DNA from: Pseudomonas sp. AN-1
GTDB taxonomy: Bacteria > Pseudomonadota > Gammaproteobacteria > Pseudomonadales > Pseudomonadaceae
Direction of reading: 5' to 3'
Length of the DNA stretch: 64,000 nt
Assembly: GCF_034057115.1 (NCBI RefSeq)
Contig: NZ_CP139195.1
Location: 868,001 to 932,000 of the forward strand
The notes below the pieces were generated by a model. That model had not been told where the DNA came from. It did not search any database and worked only from the letters and a program-made list of their open reading frames with translations. Positions 41,685-49,460 of the stretch are shown one piece after another. The position numbers and the translations under genes were made by a program. Position 1 is the first letter of the stretch, and each line of letters starts with the position of its first letter.

Positions 41685-42665
41685 TCAGATGACGAAGATC
41701 GACGAGCCGGTGGTCTTGCGCGACTCCAGGTCGCGGTGGGCTTCCACGGCGTCCTGCAGGGCGTAGTGCTGGTTGATCTCGATCCTGATGCGGCCGCTGC
41801 CGACGTGGTCGAACAGCTCGCCGGCCAGGTCGGCCTTCTCGGCCGGATCGGCGATGTAGTCGGCCAGCGCCGGACGGGTCATGTACAGCGAGCCCTTCAT
41901 CGCCAGCAGCACCGGATCGAACGGCGGGATCGGCCCGGAGGCGGTGCCGACGCAGACCAGCAGGCCGCGGCGCTTGAGCGAGTCCAGCGAGGCCATGAAG
42001 GTGTTCTTGCCGACGCTGTCGAACACCACGTTGACGCCGACGCCGTCGGTCAGCTCGCGCACGCGCTTGGCGACGTCCTCGTGGCTGTAGTTGATGGTGT
42101 GGTCGCAGCCGTGGGCGCGGGCGACTTCGGCCTTGGCCTCGGTGGACACGGTGCCGATCACGGTGAGGCCGAGCAGCTTGGCCCACTGCGAGACGATCAG
42201 GCCGACACCGCCGGCGGCGGCGTGCAGCAGGATGGTGTCGCCGGCCTTGAAGTCGTAGATGCGGCGCATCAGGTAGGCCGAGGTCAGGCCGCGCATGGTC
42301 ATCGCCGCGGCGGTCTCGAAGGCGATGGTTTCCGGCAGCTTGATCAGCGGCGCGGCCGGGATCAGGCGCTCGGTCGAGTAGGCGCCGAGGGTGTTGAGAA
42401 AGCCGGTGTAGGTGACGCGATCGCCGACCGCCACGTTGGTGACGCCCTCGCCCACCGCTTCCACCACGCCGGAGGCTTCCACGCCCATGCCGTTAGGCAG
42501 CGGGATCGGGTAGGTGCCGTTGCGGAAGTAGGTGTCGGCGTAGTTCAGGCCGACCGCCACGTGGCGCAGGCGGACCTGTCCCGGTCCGGGCTCGCCGACC
42601 TCGACGTCCTCGTAGCGCAGGACCTCGGGACCCCCGGTTTCATAGAAGCGTACGGCTTTGGCCAT
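41685..42665 (-). CDS. NADPH:quinone oxidoreductase (zeta-crystallin type MDR)
   Basis: 326 residues with an N-terminal GroES-like domain (VGLNYADTYFRNGTYPIPLP) and a nucleotide-binding HAAAGGVGLIVSQWAK motif. There is no structural zinc-cysteine cluster, as in the QOR branch of medium-chain dehydrogenases/reductases. It reduces quinones or enones. It is the first gene of the unit with TauD-1 and BKACE-1 and is preceded by AraC-type promoter P4. It may act on an enone or aldehyde product in the route (inference). The leader has AACAAGAA, a Crc-type match. Confidence 0.9.
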   Translation of the reverse strand: MAKAVRFYETGGPEVLRYEDVEVGEPGPGQVRLRHVAVGLNYADTYFRNGTYPIPLPNGMGVEASGVVEAVGEGVTNVAVGDRVTYTGFLNTLGAYSTERLIPAAPLIKLPETIAFETAAAMTMRGLTSAYLMRRIYDFKAGDTILLHAAAGGVGLIVSQWAKLLGLTVIGTVSTEAKAEVARAHGCDHTINYSHEDVAKRVRELTDGVGVNVVFDSVGKNTFMASLDSLKRRGLLVCVGTASGPIPPFDPVLLAMKGSLYMTRPALADYIADPAEKADLAGELFDHVGSGRIRIEINQHYALQDAVEAHRDLESRKTTGSSIFVI

Positions 42666-42683
42666 GTTTCTCTCCCCAATGCA

Positions 42684-42691
42684 TTCTTGTT
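42684..42691 (-). promoter_or_regulatory. Hfq/Crc A-rich motif before the quinone oxidoreductase gene
   Basis: AACAAGAA on the coding strand, about 20 bp before the ATG at 42665. Confidence 0.5.
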
Positions 42692-42716
42692 GAGCAATAC
42701 CGCTCGTGTAACAGGG

Positions 42717-42780
42717 AATTTAGGGAGTTGCCCCGTGCCGCGCTTCTCATCGGGCGACAGCGGTTTTTCATTTCATGACA
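42717..42780 (-). promoter_or_regulatory. AraC-type promoter P4 (quinone oxidoreductase-TauD-1-BKACE-1)
   Basis: Plus-strand boxes TCTCATCGGGCGACA (42745-42759) and TTTCATTTCATGACA (42766-42780) are 21 bp apart. A 22-bp gap leads to TAAATT (42722-42717 on the coding strand) inside CTCCCTAAATTCC, a string nearly repeated at P5. Confidence 0.78.
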
Positions 42781-42817
42781 ACCGCCGGGGATTCCTGCCC
42801 CACCGCGCGCCGCATGC

Positions 42818-42878
42818 AAAAAAGCCGGCAGGCGCGGCAGGCCTGCATCTGCATGCAGGTCCCGCCGGGCGTGCCGGC
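42818..42878 (-). terminator. Terminator after BKACE-2
   Basis: On the minus strand GCCGGCA pairs with TGCCGGC (42878-42872 and 42830-42824) around an internally paired loop, followed by TTTTTT (42823-42818). Classic Rho-independent layout. Confidence 0.8.
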
Positions 42879-42910
42879 AAGGCTCAGCTCAGCGCTGGCC
42901 ACTCAAGGAA

Positions 42911-43966
42911 TCAGGCGTGCTGGGTGAAACCCACCTGACCCGGTTTGCGGTTGGGGGCGAAGCCGTTCCTGGCCAGGGTCTCGTCGGCGTCCTTGTAGAA
43001 GGTGCCGATCCTGTAGATCTCGCGCGCTTCCTGGCCATTGGCGACCTCGCGGCCGAACTCGCGGGAGAGGCGCACCAGTTGCTCGATCTGCTCGACGGTG
43101 GTCATCTTGGCGGTCTGCTTCTGGTTCCAGATGTTGTCCTCGATGCCGCAGCGCACGTGCAGGCCCAGGGCGATGGCCATCATGTTCAGCGGCAGCACGT
43201 TGCGCATGCTGGTTTCCAGGGTCAGCACCGAGCCGTCCGGGCAGGCGCGCACGAAGTTGGCCAGGTCGTAGGGGTTGGGCGAGTCGAAACCGCCGCCGAT
43301 GGCCACCCAGGTGAGGATCAGCGGCACGTTGCACACGCCGCGACGCATCATGCGCTCGACGGTGTTGAGCTGGGTGATGTTGGCCAGCTGGAAGTGGGTC
43401 TGGATGCCCTTGTCGGAGAGGCGGCGGATGTGCTCCTCGACCCAGGCCGGGCCGGCCGGGATGGTCATCTCCTGGTAGGCCTTGAGCATCACCGGATCGG
43501 CCAGCGAGGTGCCGCGGATGTCGGCGGCGGTCATCTGCTCGCAGACGTTCATCTGGTTGGTGTTGATGGCGATGGTCACCTGGTCCGGCGTCGGGGTCAG
43601 CTCGGCCAGCATGTGACGGGTGTCGTCGGACAGCCACTTGGCCACGTCGCCGTCGTTCTCCGGGGCGAAGGAGATCGAACCGCCGACCTGCAGGATCATC
43701 CCCGGGCAGGCTTCGCGGATGCCGGCCAGCAGTTCGTTGAACTTGGACAGGCGCTTGGAGCCCTTGCCGTCCTCCTCGCGGACGTGCACGTGCAGCACGG
43801 TGGCGCCGGCGTTGTAGCAGTCGACGGCCTTCTGGATCTGCGCCTCCATGCTCACCGGGATGTCTTCCGGAAAGTCGGACGGCATCCACTCCGGGCCGTA
43901 GGGCGCGGCGGTGATAACCAGTTTCTGCATGCTTTCGACGAACAGGGAACCATCGATGAAGTTCAT
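42911..43966 (-). CDS. Beta-keto acid cleavage enzyme (BKACE family), copy 2
   Basis: 351 residues. HxH is in VLHVHVREEDG, with VGGSISFAPENDG, THFQLAN and VPLILTWVAIGGGFDSPN. It is colinear with copy 1 but differs along the whole chain, notably in the second half that shapes the substrate pocket. It follows TauD-2 by 47 bp and ends at a strong terminator, so TauD-2 and BKACE-2 form a two-gene unit. AAAAACAA in the leader is a Crc-type match. Its expected product is acetoacetate plus an acyl-CoA. Confidence 0.9.
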   Translation of the reverse strand: MNFIDGSLFVESMQKLVITAAPYGPEWMPSDFPEDIPVSMEAQIQKAVDCYNAGATVLHVHVREEDGKGSKRLSKFNELLAGIREACPGMILQVGGSISFAPENDGDVAKWLSDDTRHMLAELTPTPDQVTIAINTNQMNVCEQMTAADIRGTSLADPVMLKAYQEMTIPAGPAWVEEHIRRLSDKGIQTHFQLANITQLNTVERMMRRGVCNVPLILTWVAIGGGFDSPNPYDLANFVRACPDGSVLTLETSMRNVLPLNMMAIALGLHVRCGIEDNIWNQKQTAKMTTVEQIEQLVRLSREFGREVANGQEAREIYRIGTFYKDADETLARNGFAPNRKPGQVGFTQHA

Positions 43967-43997
43967 GGTGTTTTCCTCGGATTACTCGGTGTTGTGC

Positions 43998-44005
43998 TTG
44001 TTTTT
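43998..44005 (-). promoter_or_regulatory. Hfq/Crc A-rich motif before BKACE-2
   Basis: AAAAACAA on the coding strand, between the TauD-2 stop and the BKACE-2 start. Confidence 0.5.
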
Positions 44006-44013
44006 CGGGAGGA

Positions 44014-44862
44014 TCAGAACGGCTTGTCGCCGACGATGGCCGCGCGCTCCATCTTGCGATGGCACGCCGGGTAGTCCATGACCGCATAGTGCTGGGTGCT
44101 GCGGTTGTCCCAGATGGCGATGCTGTTGGGCTTCCAGCGCCAGCGCACCTGGTACTCGGGGATGTAGGCCTGGCTGATCAGGTAGCGCAGCAGGTCGCTG
44201 CCGCCCATGCTGTAGTCTTGCCCGTAGCGCACCCGCTCCTTGGTGTGAAAGTTGGTGAAGTGGGTGGTGAAGGCGTTGACGAAGAGGATCTTCTCGCCGG
44301 TTTCCGGATGGGTGCGCACCACCGGATGCTCGGCGTCCGGGTACTGGGCCTTCATCGCCAGGCGCTGCTCGAGCGGCATGGCGGCAGCGAAGGACGACTC
44401 GAAGCTGTGGTTGGCGCGCAGGCCCTCGATCTGCTCCTTGATCTCCACCGGCAGGCGCTCGTAGGCCAGCGCCATGTTCGCCCACATGGTGTCGCCCCCG
44501 ACCGGCGGGCATTCCACGCAGCGCAGCACGCAGCCCAGCGCCGGGGTCTCGCGCCAGGTGCCGTCGGTGTGCCAGGCGTTCTCGTAGCGGTCGATCGGCT
44601 GGTCGGGGCGCTTGTATATCTGCACCAGGCCCGGCGCCTCAGGATGGCTCGGCGCCATCGGGTGGTCTTCCAGCGCGCCGAAGCGGCGGGCGAAGGCCAC
44701 GTGATCCGGACGGGAAATGTCCTGATCGCGCAGGAACAGCACCTTGTTCTGCAGCAGCAGGCCCTTGATCTCGTTGAACAGGCCGTCGTCGTGGACGGCA
44801 TCGGCGAGGTTCACGCCGATCAGCTCGGCGCCGATACTGCAGGTGAGTGGTTCTACGCGCAT
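44014..44862 (-). CDS. TauD/TfdA-family 2-oxoglutarate dioxygenase, copy 2
   Basis: 282 residues, the same length and motif positions as copy 1: H98, D100, H258, R269, R273 and H67, again with A70 and E94 where TauD has amine-binding residues. The start MRVEPLTCSIGAELIGVNLAD aligns with MQVEQLTCAIGAELVGVRLAD of copy 1. It is the first gene of the TauD-2/BKACE-2 unit, behind AraC-type promoter P5. AACAACAA ends one base before the ATG and overlaps a good GAGGAG Shine-Dalgarno. Substrate preference may differ from copy 1 in the region 71-110. Confidence 0.9.
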   Translation of the reverse strand: MRVEPLTCSIGAELIGVNLADAVHDDGLFNEIKGLLLQNKVLFLRDQDISRPDHVAFARRFGALEDHPMAPSHPEAPGLVQIYKRPDQPIDRYENAWHTDGTWRETPALGCVLRCVECPPVGGDTMWANMALAYERLPVEIKEQIEGLRANHSFESSFAAAMPLEQRLAMKAQYPDAEHPVVRTHPETGEKILFVNAFTTHFTNFHTKERVRYGQDYSMGGSDLLRYLISQAYIPEYQVRWRWKPNSIAIWDNRSTQHYAVMDYPACHRKMERAAIVGDKPF

Positions 44863-44863
44863 C

Positions 44864-44871
44864 TTGTTGTT
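44864..44871 (-). promoter_or_regulatory. Hfq/Crc A-rich motif at the TauD-2 start
   Basis: Coding strand GAGGAGAACAACAAGATG: AACAACAA lies between the Shine-Dalgarno and the start codon. Confidence 0.65.
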
Positions 44872-44943
44872 CTCCTCTTGGGCGAAGGTCTTCGGCCGGG
44901 CGAGGCGCCGGATGACGGGCTCGCCGGGCAGGCCGTGAGGAGG

Positions 44944-45007
44944 AATTTAGGGAGGCGCCAGGCTGCCGGCCTTTCATTTGGCGACAGTGGCTTTTCATTT
45001 CATGACC
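44944..45007 (-). promoter_or_regulatory. AraC-type promoter P5 (TauD-2-BKACE-2)
   Basis: Plus-strand boxes TTTCATTTGGCGACA (44972-44986) and TTTCATTTCATGACC (44993-45007) are 21 bp apart. A 22-bp gap leads to TAAATT (44949-44944 on the coding strand) inside CTCCCTAAATTCC. Confidence 0.8.
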
Positions 45008-45205
45008 AGATCCCCGCCGCCACCGGTGAGCTGCAGCGACCTTTGATCTGGGTCAGTTTTATCCGGCCGACCCGAGCGCCTACGGGAGGCGCCGCAATGG
45101 GCCGGGCAGGCCGAGCTGCAGGGCGCTCCGCTTCCGCCGCTGCCCTGGGATAAGATGGCCGCCAATCATCAGGTTCGAGAGCGCAGCGGCAGCGGCGCAG
45201 GGTCA
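45008..45205 (+). other. Non-coding stretch before the integrase gene
   Basis: Holds TTGATCTGGGTCAG at 45043-45056, one base from the Anr/Fnr consensus TTGAT-N4-ATCAA in its second half, and otherwise no clear signal. A longer integrase start at 45155 would reach into it. Confidence 0.35.
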
Positions 45206-46189
45206 ATGGCAATGAACGAGGTCGAGCGCTACATCGAGGCTGGCACGCGGGAGAACACCCGGCGCAGCTACCGGTCGGCCGTCGAGCACTTTGAGGTGAC
45301 CTGGGGCGGCTTCCTGCCGGCCAGCAGCGAGAGCATCCTCCGCTACCTCGCCGCCTACGCCGACCAGCTGGCCTTCAGCACCCTCAAGCAGCGCCTCGCG
45401 GCGCTGGCGCAGTGGCACAACAGCCAGGGCTTTCCCGATCCGACCAAGGCGCCGGCAGTGCGCCAGGTGCTGCGCGGCATCCGCGCCCTGCACCCGCAGC
45501 AGGCCAAGCAGGCGGCGCCGCTGCAGGTGCTGCACCTGCAGCAGGCGGTGGACTGGCTGGAGCGCGAGGCGGCGCAGGCCGCCGAGTGTGACGACCTCGC
45601 CAGCCTGCGGCGCTGCCGGCGCGATGCGGCGCTGCTGCTGGTCGGCTTCTGGCGCGGCTTTCGCAGCGACGAGCTGTGCCGCCTGCGCGTCGAGGACATC
45701 CGCGCCGAGGCCGGCGTGGGGATGACCCTGTACCTGCCGCACAGCAAGGGCGACCGCGACCACCACGGCACCACCTACCAGGCGCCGGCGTTGCGGCGGC
45801 TGTGCCCGGTGGCCGCCTACCTGAACTGGATCGAGGTGGCAGGCATCGCCCACGGCCCGGTGTTCCGCCGCATCGACCGCTGGGGGCACCTGGGCGAGGA
45901 CGGCCTGCACGCCAGCAGCCTGGTCGCCCTGCTGCGCCGCATCCTCGAGCGCGCCGGCGTGCCGGCCGAGGCCTACACCAGCCACTCGCTGCGCCGCGGC
46001 TTCGCCACCTGGGCCACCCACAACGGCTGGGACCTCAAGGCGCTGATGAGCTACGTGGGCTGGCGCGACGTGAAGTCGGCGATGCGCTACATCGACCCGG
46101 CCATCTCCTTCGGCGGCCTGGCGCTGCGGCCGGCCGAAGCCGACGGCTCGCGGGAGCGGCTGCCGCCGCCCTACGGCGACGGGGACTGA
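45206..46189 (+). CDS. Tyrosine recombinase / site-specific integrase
   Basis: About 327 residues from ATG 45206 (ATG 45212 and 45155 are alternatives; AGGG lies just before 45206). The N-terminal SAM-like core-binding domain (NTRRSYRSAVEHFEVTWGGF) is followed by a catalytic domain with arginine in GFRSDELCRL, HSLRRGF (H-x-x-R), W in GWRDVKSAMRY at the H/W position, and the tyrosine nucleophile in MRYID. All residues needed for DNA strand exchange seem present. It is a lone chromosomal integrase: no excisionase, phage genes or attachment repeats are visible. Its codon use is as GC-rich as its neighbours, so it is not a recent arrival. Confidence 0.88.
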   Translation: MAMNEVERYIEAGTRENTRRSYRSAVEHFEVTWGGFLPASSESILRYLAAYADQLAFSTLKQRLAALAQWHNSQGFPDPTKAPAVRQVLRGIRALHPQQAKQAAPLQVLHLQQAVDWLEREAAQAAECDDLASLRRCRRDAALLLVGFWRGFRSDELCRLRVEDIRAEAGVGMTLYLPHSKGDRDHHGTTYQAPALRRLCPVAAYLNWIEVAGIAHGPVFRRIDRWGHLGEDGLHASSLVALLRRILERAGVPAEAYTSHSLRRGFATWATHNGWDLKALMSYVGWRDVKSAMRYIDPAISFGGLALRPAEADGSRERLPPPYGDGD

Positions 46190-46200
46190 AGAAGGCAGCC

Positions 46201-47151
46201 TCAGGTATCGAGGTGGCCGGCGAGGAACTGCGCCAGACGGCGCTGCATGAGACGACCGGAGTTGCCCAGGCAGGCGATGGCGCTGCCCGCCAGGCTGCCT
46301 TCGCCGAGCACCGCGGCCTCGCCAGCCAGGGCCAGCGGGCAGTCCAGGATCAGCACCAGCCGGGCCAGCTGGCGCAGCAGCGCGGCGCTGGGCGCCAGGG
46401 TGGAATACAGCACCAGCGCCTGTGGCCGGACTTCCTGGCAGACCAGCGACAACTCCTCCAGGGGCTGGCCCGGCGGCAGCACCCGCACCGGATTGCTGTC
46501 GCCACCGAGCAGCAGCGCGGTGACCAGCAGCTCCAGCTCGCGACACTGTCCGGGAATCGCTGCGACCAGCACGCAGTCTCGCCCCGCCGCCGCCCGCGAG
46601 AACTGCAGGCGCTGCAGCACGCGGGCGCGCAGGAAGGCATCGAGGAACAGCCACTGGCTGGTCTGACCGAAGCCGTCCTGCTGCTGCAGCTCCAGCCACA
46701 GCGGCATAAGCACGTCCTGGAACACCGACGCCAGCGGATAGGTGGAGAACACCTGGCCGTAGAGCTGCTCCAGGCGCACCTCGTCGAAATGGCGCACCGC
46801 CTCGCGCAACCGGTCCTGCCATTCGCCCCACTCGCCGGTGGACGAGCCCTGTTCGACCGGAGCCTCGGCCTTGTCCCCGCTGTTGCGCGCCAGAAGGCTG
46901 CCGACCTTGCTCACCGCCACGCCGCGCTCGGTCCAGGCGATGATGCTGCGGATCGACTCGATGTCGCTCTGCGAGTACAGGCGATGGCCACCCTCGGTGC
47001 GCACCGGCTGGATCAGCCCGTAGCGACGCTCCCAGGCGCGCAGGGTGACCGGGTTGACGCCGGTGAGGCGGACCACTTCACGGATCGGAAACAGCTCCTC
47101 CCCCAAGGGCAGGCCGCTGGCGGGGGACGGGGCTGCAGTGAGTTCGGTCAT
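46201..47151 (-). CDS. LitR-type MerR regulator (class II, no cobalamin histidine), copy 1
   Basis: 316 residues from ATG 47151. The MerR HTH is LFPIREVVRLTGVNPVTLRAWERRYGL (about 23-49) with a typical GGHRLYSQSDIESI wing. The C-terminal half has the helix bundle and Rossmann fold of cobalamin-binding CarH/LitR. However, the GExHxxG site reads IPGQCRELEL, so the cobalt-binding histidine is absent. This matches the PplR (class II LitR) regulators of P. putida, which rely on a LOV protein for light. Fittingly, a LOV gene is divergent 179 bp away. A second copy is at 48469-49425. Confidence 0.87.
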   Translation of the reverse strand: MTELTAAPSPASGLPLGEELFPIREVVRLTGVNPVTLRAWERRYGLIQPVRTEGGHRLYSQSDIESIRSIIAWTERGVAVSKVGSLLARNSGDKAEAPVEQGSSTGEWGEWQDRLREAVRHFDEVRLEQLYGQVFSTYPLASVFQDVLMPLWLELQQQDGFGQTSQWLFLDAFLRARVLQRLQFSRAAAGRDCVLVAAIPGQCRELELLVTALLLGGDSNPVRVLPPGQPLEELSLVCQEVRPQALVLYSTLAPSAALLRQLARLVLILDCPLALAGEAAVLGEGSLAGSAIACLGNSGRLMQRRLAQFLAGHLDT

Positions 47152-47330
47152 GGCGAATGGCTCGAGGGACTTGATGAGCCGCCATTGTATCGCAGAGCTC
47201 GCCTTCGCAAGGCAGGTGCATGGCAGCGATTCGCCGTCTTCTGGCGTTTCCGGCCACGAAAAACGCGCGGCCTGCATGCAGGATGGCGCAGTTGCTTTAA
47301 AATGCGCGGAAACCACCCGGGACCTGCAAG

Positions 47331-47783
47331 ATGATCAATGCCAAGCTGCTGCAACTGGTGATCGAAGCCTCCAACGACGGAATCGTGGTCGCGGAACAGG
47401 AAGGCGACGACAATATCCTGATCTACGCCAATCCGGCCTTCGAGCGCCTGACTGGCTACTCCGTCGACGATATCCTCTATCAGGACTGCCGTTTCCTCCA
47501 GGATGGCGACCGCGACCAGCCGGGCCTCGCGGCGATCCGCGAGGCGGTCAAGCACAACCGCCCCTGCCGACAGATAATCCGCAACTACCGCAAGGACGGC
47601 AGCGTGTTCTGGAACGAGCTGTCGATCACCCCGGTATTCAACGAGGCCGACCAGCTCACTTATTACATCGGCATCCAGAAGGACGTCAGCACCGAGGTCG
47701 AAGCGCAGCAGCGCGTGCGCGAGCTGGAAGCCGAGGTCGCCGAACTGAAGAACCAGCTCGCGGCGCTGCGAGCCAAAGGCTGA
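47331..47783 (+). CDS. Short LOV (blue-light) photoreceptor
   Basis: 150 residues, a LOV/PAS core with short helical ends and no output domain. The photoactive cysteine is C53 in YQDCRFLQDGDRDQ (family NCRFLQ). FMN contacts lie in NPAFERLTGY, IIRNYRKDGSVFWNELSITPV and YYIGIQKDVS. It closely resembles the P. putida short LOV proteins PpSB1-LOV and PpSB2-LOV. The C-terminal coiled helix (VRELEAEVAELKNQLAALRAKG) should mediate dimer or partner contacts. It is divergent from LitR copy 1. A TTTAAAAT -10-like element lies about 30 bp upstream of the ATG. Confidence 0.95.
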   Translation: MINAKLLQLVIEASNDGIVVAEQEGDDNILIYANPAFERLTGYSVDDILYQDCRFLQDGDRDQPGLAAIREAVKHNRPCRQIIRNYRKDGSVFWNELSITPVFNEADQLTYYIGIQKDVSTEVEAQQRVRELEAEVAELKNQLAALRAKG

Positions 47784-47914
47784 CAACCGCTCCCACCCGA
47801 ACGGCGTTGCCGTCGTCCGCCGGCAACGCCTTCCCCCTGTTCCGGCCCGCCCGCCTGCGGCGCCGGCGCACCGCGTGCGGCCAGTGCCCGCAGTGGTCTC
47901 AGCGGCCTGCGAGC

Positions 47915-47951
47915 TGTACGCACCCGCCTTGTACGACTCGCCATCTTGTAC
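47915..47951 (+). promoter_or_regulatory. TTGTAC operator repeats before the Trp-rich protein gene
   Basis: TGTAC occurs at 47915, 47930 and 47947; the last two are TTGTAC copies 17 bp apart. The same hexamer is found in front of both lipid operons, so a LitR-type operator is likely. Confidence 0.6.
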
Positions 47952-48001
47952 AGATTTGCCCGTCCGGCGTAGCCTTGTGGGGTAACCACGCGAGGCCCGT
48001 G

Positions 48002-48253
48002 ATGAGCCAGATCGAACCGCCAACCCCGAAGAATCCGCCCAACCGCTTCAATCCGCGCAAGCTGCGGCTCTCCAAGTGGACCGCCCGCCAGCCGTGCAAC
48101 CGGGAAAAGCACTTCCTGGTCGTCGAACTGCTCGAGGACGAAGCGGGCAACCTGCTCGAAGTCGAGCTGCAGGCGGTGTACAGCGGCCGCAGCCAGTGGC
48201 TCGACTGGCGCGAGCTGCGCGACAGCGCACGCTGGCGGATCGGCTGGCACTGA
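48002..48253 (+). CDS. TIGR02450-family small Trp-rich protein
   Basis: 83 residues. The core NPRKLRLSKWTARQPCNREKHF and tail WLDWRELRDSARWRIGWH, with four tryptophans in the C-terminal half (five in all), match the small conserved family found beside photolyase and light-response genes. Function is unknown. The ATG has no strong Shine-Dalgarno. TTGTAC repeats 50-90 bp upstream suggest light control together with the neighbouring LitR genes. Confidence 0.82.
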   Translation: MSQIEPPTPKNPPNRFNPRKLRLSKWTARQPCNREKHFLVVELLEDEAGNLLEVELQAVYSGRSQWLDWRELRDSARWRIGWH

Positions 48254-48276
48254 CCTCGCCGCCCGAGACAAATATT

Positions 48277-48363
48277 TATACAAAATCTATACATAACCTA
48301 TTGACCGGCGGCAGCAACGACTTATCCTGTAGCAAGGTTGTACACAAATCTTGCGACGTACAA
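48277..48363 (+). promoter_or_regulatory. LitR-type operator and promoter region of the lipid operon
   Basis: TATACA at 48277 and 48288 (11 bp apart), then an inverted repeat TTGTAC-N14-GTACAA at 48338-48363 with TTGCG in its centre. A/T-rich sequence between them may hold the promoter. A similar element with the same TTGCG core lies at 56327-56353 on the minus strand. Confidence 0.65.
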
Positions 48364-48376
48364 GTTGGAGACTGCC

Positions 48377-48466
48377 ATGTCCCTCACGCTCCCCCGCCAC
48401 AAGCCCGGCCTCAGCGCCGGCCCGCAGCTGCATCGGGCAACCTCCAGCCTGCGTGACGCGATCTGA
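48377..48466 (+). CDS. Possible 29-residue leader peptide before LitR copy 2
   Basis: ATG 48377 has a good Shine-Dalgarno GGAG 6 bp upstream. The frame of 30 codons ends with TGA at 48464-48466, and the LitR ATG begins 2 bp later without its own clear Shine-Dalgarno. This arrangement predicts translational coupling. The peptide (MSLTLPRHKPGLSAG...) is Pro/Arg/Ser-rich and matches nothing known to me. It could simply be the ribosome entry device for the regulator. Confidence 0.5.
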   Translation: MSLTLPRHKPGLSAGPQLHRATSSLRDAI

Positions 48467-48468
48467 CC

Positions 48469-49425
48469 ATGCACGACGACCGCGATCCACGCGACGATTT
48501 TTCGGACGACGAAATGGCCGGCCTGCTGCCGATCCGCGAGGTGGCGCGGCGCACCGGGGTGAACCCGGTGACCCTGCGCGCCTGGGAGCGCCGCTACGGG
48601 CTGATCGTCCCGCAGCGCACCGCCAAGGGCCACCGCCTGTACTCGCAGGCGCAGGTGGCGCAGGTGCAGCAGATCCTCGACTGGCTGGAGCGCGGCGTGT
48701 CGGTCAGCCAGGTGCGTGGCCTGCTCAGCGACGCCCGAGTGCCGAGCGGTGCCGACGACCACGGCTGGCGGGCGCGCCGGGAACAACTGCTGGGCGCCAT
48801 CGCCAACCTGGCCGAACGCGCCCTCGACGACGGTTTCAACCAGGCCGTGGCCCTCTATCCGCCGGCGACGGTATGCCGCCATCTGCTGCTGCCGCTGCTC
48901 GAGGACCTGCACCGGCGTTGGGTCAGCCTGCCGAATGCCGAACTGGAGCGTGCGTTCTTCCTGTCCTGGCTGCGCAGCAAGTTGGGCGCGCGGCTGTACC
49001 ACAGCAACCGTCTGCTCGGCAGCGCCCCGCTGCTGCTGGTCAATTGCTCCTCGGCGCCGCTGGAGCCGGCGCTCTGGCTGTGCGCCTGGCTGGTCGGCAG
49101 TGCCGAATGCCCGGTCAGCGTGCTCGACTGGCCGCTGCCGGCGCCCCAGCTGGCGCTGGCGGTACAGCGCATGCAGCCGCGTGCCGTGCTGCTCTACGCC
49201 AGCGAGGCGCTCGACCGCGATGCCCTCGCCCGCCTGCTGCAGGGAGTGGCCTGCCCGTGCCTGCTGTGCGGTCCGGCGGCGGAGCGCCAGCGCGACCAGC
49301 TAGCAGCGATCGCCGATCTGCACCTGACCCTCGACCCGCTCGACGCCCAGCAGTGCCTGCATCGCCTCGGCCTGCTCGGCCTGCAAGGAGAACTGCGCCA
49401 TGCGCCGATCGACCTGGCCCCGTGA
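48469..49425 (+). CDS. LitR-type MerR regulator (class II), copy 2
   Basis: 318 residues. The MerR HTH is LLPIREVARRTGVNPVTLRAWERRYGL, nearly identical to copy 1, with GHRLYSQAQVAQVQ as wing. The C-terminal cobalamin-type domain again lacks the histidine (VNCSSAPLEPALWL at the expected place). It is the first long gene of an operon that runs through seven overlapping or abutting genes to 54436. By analogy with PplR1 of P. putida it should repress this operon in the dark from the TTGTAC sites upstream. Confidence 0.87.
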   Translation: MHDDRDPRDDFSDDEMAGLLPIREVARRTGVNPVTLRAWERRYGLIVPQRTAKGHRLYSQAQVAQVQQILDWLERGVSVSQVRGLLSDARVPSGADDHGWRARREQLLGAIANLAERALDDGFNQAVALYPPATVCRHLLLPLLEDLHRRWVSLPNAELERAFFLSWLRSKLGARLYHSNRLLGSAPLLLVNCSSAPLEPALWLCAWLVGSAECPVSVLDWPLPAPQLALAVQRMQPRAVLLYASEALDRDALARLLQGVACPCLLCGPAAERQRDQLAAIADLHLTLDPLDAQQCLHRLGLLGLQGELRHAPIDLAP

Positions 49426-49460
49426 CGACCTGCGCCAGCGGGCGCGGCAGGACGCCGGCC

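Noticed and set aside
45043-45056. Anr/Fnr box before the integrase gene
   Set aside because: The second half-site deviates from the consensus and no well-placed -10 follows; kept only as a note.
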